Part shown: positions 13,953-22,857 of the stretch, in pieces
How the letters are laid out: every line of letters starts with the position of its first letter
How positions within the stretch are numbered: the stretch's first letter is position 1
Assembly: GCF_004345855.1 (NCBI RefSeq)
Contig: NZ_SLXN01000001.1
Span: 930,001-994,000, forward strand
DNA: 64,000 nucleotides
Reading direction: 5' to 3'
Origin: Sphingomonas sp. BK235
GTDB taxonomy: Bacteria > Pseudomonadota > Alphaproteobacteria > Sphingomonadales > Sphingomonadaceae
Made by a program: the position numbers and the translations under genes
The notes under the pieces: model-generated
Database searches by the model: none
What the model saw: only the letters and a program-made list of their open reading frames with translations
Told to the model about the DNA's origin: nothing

Positions 13953-16190
13953 TTAGCGGCCGAGGTTCTTGAAGGAAAGCGTCAACAGATAGCTGTCGCC
14001 ACGGCGGGCATCGCCGACCGTCCGATAGTCGCGACGCCAGGTCACGCCCAGATCGAGACAATCATCCTGATATGCGACTCCGAGACGGTGACGGATCGGC
14101 GTGAAGCCGTCCGCCTGCGACAGCGGGTCCTCGGCGCGATCGGTCAGATCGACCACCGCCGAGCCCCACATCGACCAGAAGCGCGCGAAAGCGACGCGTC
14201 CGCCGAGCCGCACCTCCTCGCGGTCCTGCAGATCCTCCAGCTCGTCGATGTCGCGGTTGAGCCGCAGATAGCCGACCGTGGCATAGGTGCGGCGCGATCC
14301 CACCGTGGCGTCGAGTTCGTTGCGGCGTACCGCCAGATTGCTCTTGTCGAGCCGATAGCGGTGGGTGAGCGTGACGAACTCGCCGACGCGGACGTTGGTG
14401 CGCCCGACGATGTCGGAGAAGCGGTCGGACAGGCCGGTGCCGTCGGGCAGGATGCTCGCGCGCGTGTTGAGGCGGTAGCTCTGCCCGACGTTGCTGGTGA
14501 TCGCGATGCCGGGCAGGTCGAGCGACCAGTCGGCGCCATAGGTCACCCGGCTCGAATCCTCCCACCGGTCGTAGCCGGGGAAGCGATTGAGCGAGAAGAG
14601 GTTGGAATCCTCCAGATCGACCGCGCGCGCGTCCTCGTTGGGGATCTGCAGGTTGCGGGTGCGCGGCGTGGCGACGACCTGGACGCGCGGCGAGAAGCGT
14701 TGCAGCCCGCCGAACAGCTCGCCCACGAAGGGCCAGCGCACGTCCGCGGCCAAGGCGCCGATCGCGCGCGTCTGGAACCCGTCCATGCCGCGATATTGGT
14801 CCACCGCCGTGGCGACCGTATCCTGCGCATTATAGGCATCGCCGCGCGCGAAGGCGGTGAGCGTCACCTCCTGCCCCAGGACGGTGATGCCGCGCCAGTC
14901 CCAGCGCGCGCTGGCGAAGGCGCGCTGCGTGTCCTGCCCGGCCTTGCGACCGACGGCGAGCGTGTTGACCTGGATCTGGAACAGCCCGCCGAGCAGCGGG
15001 TCGGCGATGCGGCGGCGATAGTCGAACTCGGGCAGCGCCACCGGCTGCATCCCCTGGCGATCGCCGACGCGCAACGTCTGCACCGCCCAGCCGGCAAGCG
15101 AGAGATAGCTGTCGGCGTCGATCCGCTCCAGCGCGAAGGTCGTGCGCAGCCGGTCGTCGTTCGATATGTCGTATCGGCGCAGGAAGGTGCGGTCGGTGAC
15201 GACTCGCAGCGACCCCGAGAGGCTCCAGTTCGGGTCGAGCTGGAACCGGCCCTTGCCGTCGACATAGCCGCGGAAGGCGCGCTCGGTGCTCGAGCTGAAA
15301 CCGGAGGAAAGGTCCTCGCTGCGCCGGCTGCTGGTGGCATAGCCCGCGATCGAATAGGCGCCGAGCTCGTTGACCGCGCTGTAGCGCGCCTCGATCATCG
15401 GTATCTCGGAGGAGAACAGGTGCGGCGCGACGACGAGCGAGCGGTTCGGCCCGAGCGCGAAGTTGAACGGCAACACCAGCTCGGCACCGTTGAGCCGGGT
15501 GAGCCCGATCGACGGGGTCAGCAGCCCGGTATCGTTGCTCTGCGCCACCGAGTGGCTGAAGCGCGGCAGCGGTGGGCTGGTCAGCCCGAAGAGGTGGAAG
15601 CGCGCGCCGTCGTAGGAGACGCGCTGCCGATTGGCGTCATAGGTGACCTTCACCGCCGTGATCTTCCACGACGGCTCCTTCGGGCAATTGTTCGAATCGA
15701 CCACCGGGCAGGGCGAGTAAGCGGCGCGATCGAGCCGGTAGATCCCGTCCGTCCCGCGCGTGCCGCGCACCGCGGCGAGGCGGCCGCCCTGCTCGAGCAC
15801 GACGAGGAGATTGTCGACCAGCCCGTCGCGCAGCGTGTCGGTGAGCTCGATCGAGTCGCCATAGGCGATGTCGCCCTCGGGATTGGTGACCGCGACGTTG
15901 CCGGACGCCACTACCTTGCCGCTCTCACGGTTCCACACCACGCGCTCCGCGCGCAGCCGCTCGCCGCCGCGAGTCATCCGCACGTCGCCGGTGGCGGTGA
16001 CGACATCGGCGTTCGTGTCATATTCCAGCGCGCCCGCGCTGAACTGCACCTGTTCGGCTTCGCCACCCGCGGCCACCGCCGGCGGCGAGGATGCGGCGGG
16101 AGGAGCGACCGGCGCGGGTGTCTGCGCCGCTGCCGGGGCAGCGGCGAGCAGCCACAGCGCGCCGCCGGCGAGAAGATCGTTACGCGTCAC
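13953..16190 (-). CDS. lptD: LPS-assembly outer-membrane protein LptD
   Basis: Outer-membrane translocon that inserts lipopolysaccharide in the outer leaflet together with LptE. 745 residues from GTG 16190. Signal peptide of about 22 residues (LLAAAPAAAQ). An N-terminal OstA/LptA-like beta-jellyroll follows (ALEYDTNADVVTATGDVRMTR). The long C-terminal barrel ends in an aromatic-rich strand, LTLSFKNLGR. A cysteine pair around CPVVDSNNC and a late CLDLGV may form the disulphides needed for plug-barrel maturation. First gene of the leftward cluster; it diverges from pepA. Confidence 0.94.
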   Translation of the reverse strand: MTRNDLLAGGALWLLAAAPAAAQTPAPVAPPAASSPPAVAAGGEAEQVQFSAGALEYDTNADVVTATGDVRMTRGGERLRAERVVWNRESGKVVASGNVAVTNPEGDIAYGDSIELTDTLRDGLVDNLLVVLEQGGRLAAVRGTRGTDGIYRLDRAAYSPCPVVDSNNCPKEPSWKITAVKVTYDANRQRVSYDGARFHLFGLTSPPLPRFSHSVAQSNDTGLLTPSIGLTRLNGAELVLPFNFALGPNRSLVVAPHLFSSEIPMIEARYSAVNELGAYSIAGYATSSRRSEDLSSGFSSSTERAFRGYVDGKGRFQLDPNWSLSGSLRVVTDRTFLRRYDISNDDRLRTTFALERIDADSYLSLAGWAVQTLRVGDRQGMQPVALPEFDYRRRIADPLLGGLFQIQVNTLAVGRKAGQDTQRAFASARWDWRGITVLGQEVTLTAFARGDAYNAQDTVATAVDQYRGMDGFQTRAIGALAADVRWPFVGELFGGLQRFSPRVQVVATPRTRNLQIPNEDARAVDLEDSNLFSLNRFPGYDRWEDSSRVTYGADWSLDLPGIAITSNVGQSYRLNTRASILPDGTGLSDRFSDIVGRTNVRVGEFVTLTHRYRLDKSNLAVRRNELDATVGSRRTYATVGYLRLNRDIDELEDLQDREEVRLGGRVAFARFWSMWGSAVVDLTDRAEDPLSQADGFTPIRHRLGVAYQDDCLDLGVTWRRDYRTVGDARRGDSYLLTLSFKNLGR

Positions 16191-16335
16191 GTCGCTCCCG
16201 TTGCACCCCCGCGCGCGCGGCCAGGATGGCGGCGGCGCAACGCCGCCCTATCGCATCGCGCTCGCGCCGCTGCAACGCTTTGCCAGTTCGCGCGCTCGGC
16301 CCTATTCAACGCCGATGAGTGAGAAGGACCATCGC

Positions 16336-17784
16336 ATGAAGATCGCGTTCGCCGACCAACGTCCCGACACCACCGAGGTGCTGGCGCTGCCGGTGCAGAA
16401 GGGCGGGAGCACCACCGGCCTGATCGACGGGCAGGACGCGCTGCTCGCCGCCGCGGCGAGCGGTCAGCGCTTCGACGGGGAGGCGGGGAGCGTCGTCGAG
16501 CTGTTCGTTCCGGGCGCCGATGGGACGGCGCCGCGACGCGTGCTGCTGCTCGGCGTCGGCGCGGGCGACGATGCCGCCTATGAGCGCGCGGGCGGCGCGC
16601 TGACCGCGCGGCTGCTGACCAGCGGCGTCACGGCCGCGGTGGCGGACCTGAGCGCCGCCGCGCCGCTGGCGGCGGCGCGCTTCGCCGCGGGGGCGGCGCA
16701 GCGCGCGTGGCGCTTCGACGAGTATCGCACCAAGCTCTCCGACAAGCAGAAGCAGACGCTCGCCGCGCTCACCGTGATCGGCAACGACTCAGCATGGCGC
16801 GACCGCGCCGCGGTGACCGACGGCGTCGCGCTGGCGCGCTTGCTCGCGACGCTGCCCCCGAACATTCTCTACCCCGAGACCTTCGTCGAGCGCGTGCTCG
16901 CCGCGGTCGACGGCCTCGGGCTGGAGGCGACGGTGCTGACCGAGGCGGAGATGCGCGAGCTCGGCATGGGCGCGTTGCTCGGCGTCAGCCAGGGCTCGAC
17001 GCGCGACGCACGCATCCTCGCGCTGCGCTGGGCAGGGGCAGGCGAGGGTGCGCCGCTCACCGCGCTGGTCGGCAAGGGCGTCACCTTCGACACCGGCGGC
17101 ATCTCGATCAAGCCCGCCGCCGGCATGGAGGACATGAAGTGGGACATGGGCGGCGCCGCGGCGGTGGCGGGCGCGATGCTCGCGCTGGCCAAGCGCGGCG
17201 CCAAGGCGAATGTCATCGGCGTGATGGGACTGGTCGAGAACATGCCCGACGGCAACGCGCAGCGGCCGGGCGACGTCGTCACCACCATGTCGGGCCAGAC
17301 CGTCGAGGTGATCAATACCGACGCGGAAGGGCGGCTGGTGCTGTGCGACTGCCTTACCTGGGTGCAGCGCGAGCACAAGCCAACGCGGATCGTCGACCTC
17401 GCCACGCTGACCGGCGCGATGATCGTCAGCCTCGGCAATGAGTACGGCGGCCTGTTCAGCAACGACGACGCGCTGGCCGACGCGTTGCTCGCCGCCGGAC
17501 GCGCCTCGGGCGACCAGCTGTGGCGTTTCCCGCTCGCGGACGCCTATGACCGGCTGATCGACTCGCCGATCGCCGACGTGAAGAACGTCGGCCCGCGCGG
17601 CGCCGGCTCGATCACCGCGGCGCAGTTCCTCCAGCGCTTCGTCGACGCGGGCGTCGCCTGGGCGCACCTCGACATCGCGGGCATGGTCTGGGCCGACAAG
17701 GACGGGCCGACCTGGGCCAAGGGCGCGACCGGCTATGGCGTGCGCGTGCTCGACCGCTTCGTCGCGGACGCCTGCGAGGCATGA
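16336..17784 (+). CDS. pepA: Leucyl aminopeptidase (M17 family)
   Basis: Cytosolic di-metal aminopeptidase removing N-terminal residues. 482 residues from ATG 16336, preferred because AGAAGG lies just upstream; ATG 16315, seven codons earlier, lacks a ribosome binding site. Metal and active-site motifs are intact: VGKGVTFDTGGISIKPAAGM and the family signature NTDAEGRLVLCD. The stop overlaps the holC start (ATGA). PepA-HolC pairing is common in proteobacteria. Some PepA proteins also bind DNA; nothing here tests that. Confidence 0.95.
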   Translation: MKIAFADQRPDTTEVLALPVQKGGSTTGLIDGQDALLAAAASGQRFDGEAGSVVELFVPGADGTAPRRVLLLGVGAGDDAAYERAGGALTARLLTSGVTAAVADLSAAAPLAAARFAAGAAQRAWRFDEYRTKLSDKQKQTLAALTVIGNDSAWRDRAAVTDGVALARLLATLPPNILYPETFVERVLAAVDGLGLEATVLTEAEMRELGMGALLGVSQGSTRDARILALRWAGAGEGAPLTALVGKGVTFDTGGISIKPAAGMEDMKWDMGGAAAVAGAMLALAKRGAKANVIGVMGLVENMPDGNAQRPGDVVTTMSGQTVEVINTDAEGRLVLCDCLTWVQREHKPTRIVDLATLTGAMIVSLGNEYGGLFSNDDALADALLAAGRASGDQLWRFPLADAYDRLIDSPIADVKNVGPRGAGSITAAQFLQRFVDAGVAWAHLDIAGMVWADKDGPTWAKGATGYGVRVLDRFVADACEA

Positions 17785-18257
17785 GCGCGGCGGCGGGCGA
17801 CCCGAGCGAGCGCGCGGTGCAGGTGGACTTCTATCACCTGACCCGCATGCCGCTCGAGCGCGCGCTGCCGCAGGTGGCGGAGAAGGTGGTGGCGAACGGC
17901 GCGCGGCTGCTGATCGTCGCGGCCGAGGAGGAGCAGCGCGCCGCGCTCGACCGGCTGCTGTGGAGCTACGCGCCCGCCAGCTTCCTGCCGCACGCGCGGT
18001 TGGGTGGGGACGACGACCAGCGCCAGCCGGTGCTGATCGCGCAGACGCTGGATGCCGCCAACGGCGCGCGTCACGTCGCGCTGGTGGACGGCGCCTGGCG
18101 CGACGACGCGCTCGACTTCGACCGCGTGTTCCATTTCTTCGCCGAGGACCAGATCGCGCCCGCGCGCGTGGCATGGAAGGCGCTGGCGGAGCGTCCCGCC
18201 GTGACGCGGCGCTACTGGAAGCAGAACGACAGCGGGCGCTGGGAGCAAGCGGCCTAG
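17781..18257 (+). CDS. holC: DNA polymerase III chi subunit
   Basis: 158-residue clamp-loader accessory subunit linking the polymerase III holoenzyme to single-strand binding protein. The HolC fold shows in VDFYHLTRMPLERALPQVAEK, LLIVAAEEEQRAALDRLLWSY and DRVFHFFAEDQ. The ATG overlaps the pepA stop by four bases, so the two are translationally coupled. Confidence 0.93.
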   Translation: MSAAAGDPSERAVQVDFYHLTRMPLERALPQVAEKVVANGARLLIVAAEEEQRAALDRLLWSYAPASFLPHARLGGDDDQRQPVLIAQTLDAANGARHVALVDGAWRDDALDFDRVFHFFAEDQIAPARVAWKALAERPAVTRRYWKQNDSGRWEQAA

Positions 18258-18332
18258 CGCTTGCCTCGCGCCGCGCCGCCGCCTAGGGCAGCGCCACTTT
18301 TCCCTTCCTATCAGCAGGAGCCCGTGACCGTC

Positions 18333-18755
18333 ATGGCCGCGAACCGTACTTTCTCGATCATCAAGCCCGACGCGACGCGTCGCAACCTGACCGGCGCCGT
18401 CACCAAGATGCTGGAGGAGGCGGGGCTCCGCGTCGTCGCGTCCAAGCGCATCCAGATGACCAAGGAGCAGGCCGAAGGCTTCTACGCCGTCCACAAGGAG
18501 CGACCGTTCTTCGGTGACCTGGTCAGCTTCATGATCTCGGGTCCGGTGGTCGTCCAGGTGCTCGAGGGCGAGAACGCGGTGCAGCGCAACCGCGACATCA
18601 TGGGCGCGACCAACCCCGAGAACGCCGCGCCGGGCACGATCCGCAAGGAGCTGGCCGAGTCGATCGAGGCGAACTCGGTGCACGGTTCGGACTCGGACGA
18701 GAATGCCGCGATCGAGATCGCCTATTTCTTCAAGCCGGAAGAGATCGTCGGCTGA
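18333..18755 (+). CDS. ndk: Nucleoside diphosphate kinase
   Basis: Balances nucleoside triphosphate pools by phosphate transfer through a histidine. 140 residues. The catalytic His is in NSVHGSDS and the nucleotide-binding loop in [15 protein letters not shown]. Start at ATG 18333 ([14 protein letters not shown]), 12 bases after AGGAG; an in-frame GTG three codons upstream is only three bases from the same AGGAG and is less likely. It has its own 75-base leader after holC. Highly conserved, so the call is firm. Confidence 0.97.
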   Translation: MAANRTFSIIKPDATRRNLTGAVTKMLEEAGLRVVASKRIQMTKEQAEGFYAVHKERPFFGDLVSFMISGPVVVQVLEGENAVQRNRDIMGATNPENAAPGTIRKELAESIEANSVHGSDSDENAAIEIAYFFKPEEIVG

Positions 18756-18756
18756 G

Positions 18757-19281
18757 ATGACGGCGCCGCCGTGGCGACTGCGTCGTGCCGGCGCCGAGGA
18801 CTCGGATGCGCTCGCGCTGGTCGCGGGCGCGACCTTCCTCGAGGCGTTCGCGGGCGTGCTCGACGGTGCCGATATCGTCGCGCACGTCGCGCGCAACAGC
18901 AGCGCTGACGCCTTCGCGCGTTATCTCGCCGCCGGCGCCACCGCCACGCTGGCGGAGACAGAACAGGGCGGCGCGCCGATCGGCTACACGCTGCTGACCG
19001 CGCCGGACCTGCCGATCGCACCTCAGCCGGGCGACGTCGAACTCAAGCGGATCTACACGCTCGCGCCTTTCTATGGCAGCGGGCTGGGTGCGGCGCTGAT
19101 CGCGCGCGCGCTGGCCGATGCACGGGCCGCGGGTGCAGGCCGCGTGCTGCTCGGCGTCTATGGCGGCAACCACCGCGCGCACCGCTTCTATGAGAAGCAT
19201 GGCTTCGCCGTCGCGGGCGAGCGTCGCTTCCTCGTCGGGGCGACCTGGCACGACGATCGCGTTTACGCGCACCCGCTCTGA
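18757..19281 (+). CDS. GNAT-family N-acetyltransferase
   Basis: 174-residue acetyl-CoA-dependent transferase of unknown substrate. The GNAT core is visible: beta-4 ELKRIYTLAPFYGSGLGAAL with a slightly degenerate acetyl-CoA loop, then VLLGVYGGNHRAHRFYEKHGF. It begins one base after the ndk stop, so it is probably co-transcribed with ndk. The YceI gene converges on it across a strong hairpin. Small-molecule or protein N-terminal acetylation are both possible. Confidence 0.88.
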   Translation: MTAPPWRLRRAGAEDSDALALVAGATFLEAFAGVLDGADIVAHVARNSSADAFARYLAAGATATLAETEQGGAPIGYTLLTAPDLPIAPQPGDVELKRIYTLAPFYGSGLGAALIARALADARAAGAGRVLLGVYGGNHRAHRFYEKHGFAVAGERRFLVGATWHDDRVYAHPL

Positions 19282-19286
19282 CTCAT

Positions 19287-19320
19287 CGGTGACCGCCCCG
19301 CCGCTCCGGCGCGGTCACCG
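19287..19320. terminator. Hairpin between convergent GNAT and YceI genes
   Basis: CGGTGACCGC and GCGGTCACCG form a perfect 10-base stem around a 14-base GC-rich loop that can itself pair. It lies between two convergent stops and could serve both. There is no clear T run. Confidence 0.55.
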
Positions 19321-19329
19321 ACGCGCGGC

Positions 19330-19947
19330 TCAGCCGGTGAAGGCCGCGTTGACGGTGAGGCGCACCTGATCGGACACCGCCGGCGCGGCATAGCCGAGGC
19401 CGAAGTCGGTGCGCTTGATCGTGCCGGTGCCGACGAAGCCGAAATTGGGCTTCTTGCTCATCGGATTGTCGCCCGCGCCGACGAAGGTGACGTCGAGCGT
19501 CACCGGCTTGGTGATGCCCTTGATCGTCAGATTGCCCGCGAGCACCGCCTTGTTCGGCCCGCGCGGCGTCACCGCGGTGGAGACGAACCGGGCAGTCGGA
19601 TTGCTGGCGGCATCGAAGAAGTCTTTCGACTTGAGGTGGTTGGCGAACTGCGCCGAGGTCACTGAGAGCTGGTCGATCGCGAAGCTGACCTCCACCTTGG
19701 TCGCGGCGGGCTTCTTCGGATCGATCGTGATCGACCCGCCCGAGGCGCCGAACTGGCCCTGCAGCATCGAGAAGCCGAGATGGTTGACCTCCCAGGTCAC
19801 CTGCGTGTGCGCGGGATCGACCTGATAGGTGCCGGCCGCGACGCGCGCGGCGGCGGGTTGCCCCGGCTGGCCCGGCGCGGTGGCGATCTGCGCGGCGGCG
19901 GGAACGGCGACCGTGGCGACCAGCCCGGCGGCGAGAAGATGACGCAT
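19330..19947 (-). CDS. YceI-family periplasmic protein
   Basis: 205 residues with a signal peptide (MRHLLAAGLVATVAVPAAAQ). YceI proteins form a lipocalin-like beta-barrel that binds isoprenoid-type lipids in the periplasm. The family pattern is clear: YQVDPAHTQVTWEVNHLGFS, FAIDQLSVTSAQFANHLKSKDFFDAASNPTARF and LTIKGITKPVTLDV. Physiological ligand unknown. It is a single gene between convergent and co-directional neighbours. Confidence 0.93.
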   Translation of the reverse strand: MRHLLAAGLVATVAVPAAAQIATAPGQPGQPAAARVAAGTYQVDPAHTQVTWEVNHLGFSMLQGQFGASGGSITIDPKKPAATKVEVSFAIDQLSVTSAQFANHLKSKDFFDAASNPTARFVSTAVTPRGPNKAVLAGNLTIKGITKPVTLDVTFVGAGDNPMSKKPNFGFVGTGTIKRTDFGLGYAAPAVSDQVRLTVNAAFTG

Positions 19948-20032
19948 GATGCTTCCTCCTGTGGTGCGCCCGTTGCACCATAGAAGCGGTGTCCGCGATA
20001 GGGGGCCTGCGCGAAACGAAGGATTTCAATCG

Positions 20033-20851
20033 CTACTCGCCCGGCTCCCCCGCATCGGGCGGGCGGTCGCCCGGCGCCCGCTCGATCGTGACGTCGAAGC
20101 GGATCCTCACCCAGGCGCCGATCATCGGCTGTCCGCCGCGCCGCGGCGGGCGCACCAGGAACTGCCAGGCGGCGCGGCGCAGCCCGCGCGCGATCCCCGA
20201 TCCCGGCGTCTCGCCGAGCTCGCGACAGTCCTCGACGTGGAAGCGCGGCGCGGTCCGGCACGCGACGATCCCCCAGCCCGAACGGCCGCGCGGCAGGAAG
20301 GGGGCGGTCTCGGCATGGGTCGGCTCGCGATACCATTCCGCGGCGTACAATGGTTCCCCGCCCGGGCCGGCACCGACCGAGGGTGTGTCGTCGCCAGCGC
20401 CGGCGTTCGCGCTCTCCTGGCCGTCCATCCCGGTGGCGCCGGGCGGCGCCGCGGTGCCCTTGATCTTGCCGATGTCGGAGGCGGCATAATCGCGACGGTT
20501 GAGGATCATCACGCCGGGCAATTTGAGCTCGGCCAGCGGCGGGGGCGGGGTCTCGGCCGGCCGCTCGACCGGACGCTCGCGCGCGGCGGGGGCGGTGCGC
20601 TGACGGCCCGACTGGCGCGCGCGCTCGGTTCGCTTGGTCGCGGCGGTCTCGGCGCGCTGGCCCTGCGCGCTGACGTCGAAGGTGCTGAGCGGGCGCCGGT
20701 CGCCGAAGTCGCCGGTGACGACGCCGCCCATGCGCAGCAGCGCGTAGAGCAGCAGCGCGGCGAGGCCGAGCGCGAGCGCCCAGGAGACGGCGCGGCTGCC
20801 GGTGTCGGCGCGCGTGCGATACGACGAGTCTCGGTACGTCGCCGTCCGCAT
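20033..20851 (-). CDS. Membrane-anchored protein with TonB-like C-terminal domain
   Basis: 272 residues, not assigned to a named gene. One membrane span near residues 22-40 (SWALALGLAALLLYALLRM) is followed by a long proline- and charge-rich periplasmic linker. The C-terminal ~75 residues (GWGIVACRTAPRFHVEDCRELG, then FLVRPPRRGGQPMIGAWVRIRFDV) resemble the TonB C-terminal fold. This suggests an energy-coupling or envelope-spanning protein. No ExbB/ExbD genes are nearby. TonB-like assignment is by pattern only. Confidence 0.65.
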   Translation of the reverse strand: MRTATYRDSSYRTRADTGSRAVSWALALGLAALLLYALLRMGGVVTGDFGDRRPLSTFDVSAQGQRAETAATKRTERARQSGRQRTAPAARERPVERPAETPPPPLAELKLPGVMILNRRDYAASDIGKIKGTAAPPGATGMDGQESANAGAGDDTPSVGAGPGGEPLYAAEWYREPTHAETAPFLPRGRSGWGIVACRTAPRFHVEDCRELGETPGSGIARGLRRAAWQFLVRPPRRGGQPMIGAWVRIRFDVTIERAPGDRPPDAGEPGE

Positions 20852-20908
20852 CGCGCGCGCCTACAGGAGCGCGCGCGCGGCTTCAATCCGCCGCGCGCGC
20901 GCCGCGCG

Positions 20909-22011
<1,103 letters not shown>

Positions 22012-22032
22012 GGACGAAAGACGTGGCGGTCG

Positions 22033-22548
22033 TTATCCCGCCTCGGCGCCGCGCGCGATCGCGACGATGCCCGTGCGCGCCACCTCGACCAGACCGACCT
22101 CGCCCATCAGCTCGACGAACTTGTCGATCTTCTCGATCGTGCCGGTCACCTCGAACACGAACGAGGCGATCGTCGCGTCGACGACGCGGGCGCGATAGAC
22201 TTCGGCGAGGCGCAATGCCTCGATGCGATGGTCGCCGCTCCCGGCCACCTTCACCAGCGCCAGCTCGCGCTCGACGTGCGCGCCGCGCGCGGTGAGGTCG
22301 GTGACCTGGTGGACCGGCACCAGCCGTTCGAGCTGCGCGACGATCTGCTCGAGCGTCGCCGGGCTGGCCGAGGTGACGATCGTGATCCGGCTCACCGCCT
22401 TGTCGAGCGTGATCTCGCTGACGGTGAGGCTCTCGATATTGTAGCCGCGTGCGGTGAACAGGCCGGCGATCCGCGCGAGGATGCCGGGTTCGTTGTCGAC
22501 AATCACCGCCAGCGTGTGCCGCTCGGCCTTCTCTTCACGTATCTGCAT
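22033..22548 (-). CDS. ilvN: Acetolactate synthase small (regulatory) subunit
   Basis: 171-residue regulatory partner of IlvB that confers valine feedback inhibition. The N-terminal ACT domain (TLAVIVDNEPGILARIAGLFTARGYNIESLTVS) contains the effector-binding glycine turn. The C-terminal half (KIDKFVELMGEVGLVEVARTGIVAIARG) matches the IlvH/IlvN family. It lies downstream of ilvB on the same strand after a 309-base gap that carries a repeat element, so its expression may be partly uncoupled from ilvB. Confidence 0.96.
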   Translation of the reverse strand: MQIREEKAERHTLAVIVDNEPGILARIAGLFTARGYNIESLTVSEITLDKAVSRITIVTSASPATLEQIVAQLERLVPVHQVTDLTARGAHVERELALVKVAGSGDHRIEALRLAEVYRARVVDATIASFVFEVTGTIEKIDKFVELMGEVGLVEVARTGIVAIARGAEAG

Positions 22549-22857
22549 GTCGTTCTCACTTCCGTCCCGGCGGGGGAGGGGTGGGGGAGGGTTAAGTCCA
22601 GTGTTACGGGCGACAAGCGGGGACAGGAGCGAGGAGCGGACGCCTTGTCCATACTCGCATCCCCCGACAGGATTACTGCAAGCCCCCTTCCGTCATCCCG
22701 GACTTGTTCCGGGATCCACCGGCCCGCGCGCTCCGACAGCGTTGCTCTTGCGGAAGAGTGGATCCCGGAACAGGTCCGGGATGACGGATTAGGACGGACG
22801 TCACGCAGAATTACCTATCGTAAGCTGGCCGAGCGTCCCGTGCCTAGACAACGTGCC
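22549..22857. other. 309-base ilvB-ilvN intergenic gap
   Basis: Unusually long for an operon of two subunits of one enzyme. It holds repeat copy 3 (22690-22787). No gene is seen on either strand; reading frames here are translations of the repeat. Confidence 0.7.
22690..22787. repeat. Paired-hairpin intergenic repeat, copy 3
   Basis: Arms 22690-22719 and 22758-22787, 98 bases in total. The left arm is identical to copies 1 and 2. The right arm has one change (CAGGTCC in place of CAAGTCC), in the hairpin loop. It lies inside the probable ilvB-ilvN transcript, where the RNA form would be a long double hairpin. Confidence 0.9.

Noticed and set aside
12096-16322. 1408-codon plus-strand frame opposite lptD and surA
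   Set aside because: Shadow of two well-supported minus-strand genes. High GC content leaves antisense frames open; the translation is low-complexity Arg/Ala/Gly/Leu without a family pattern.
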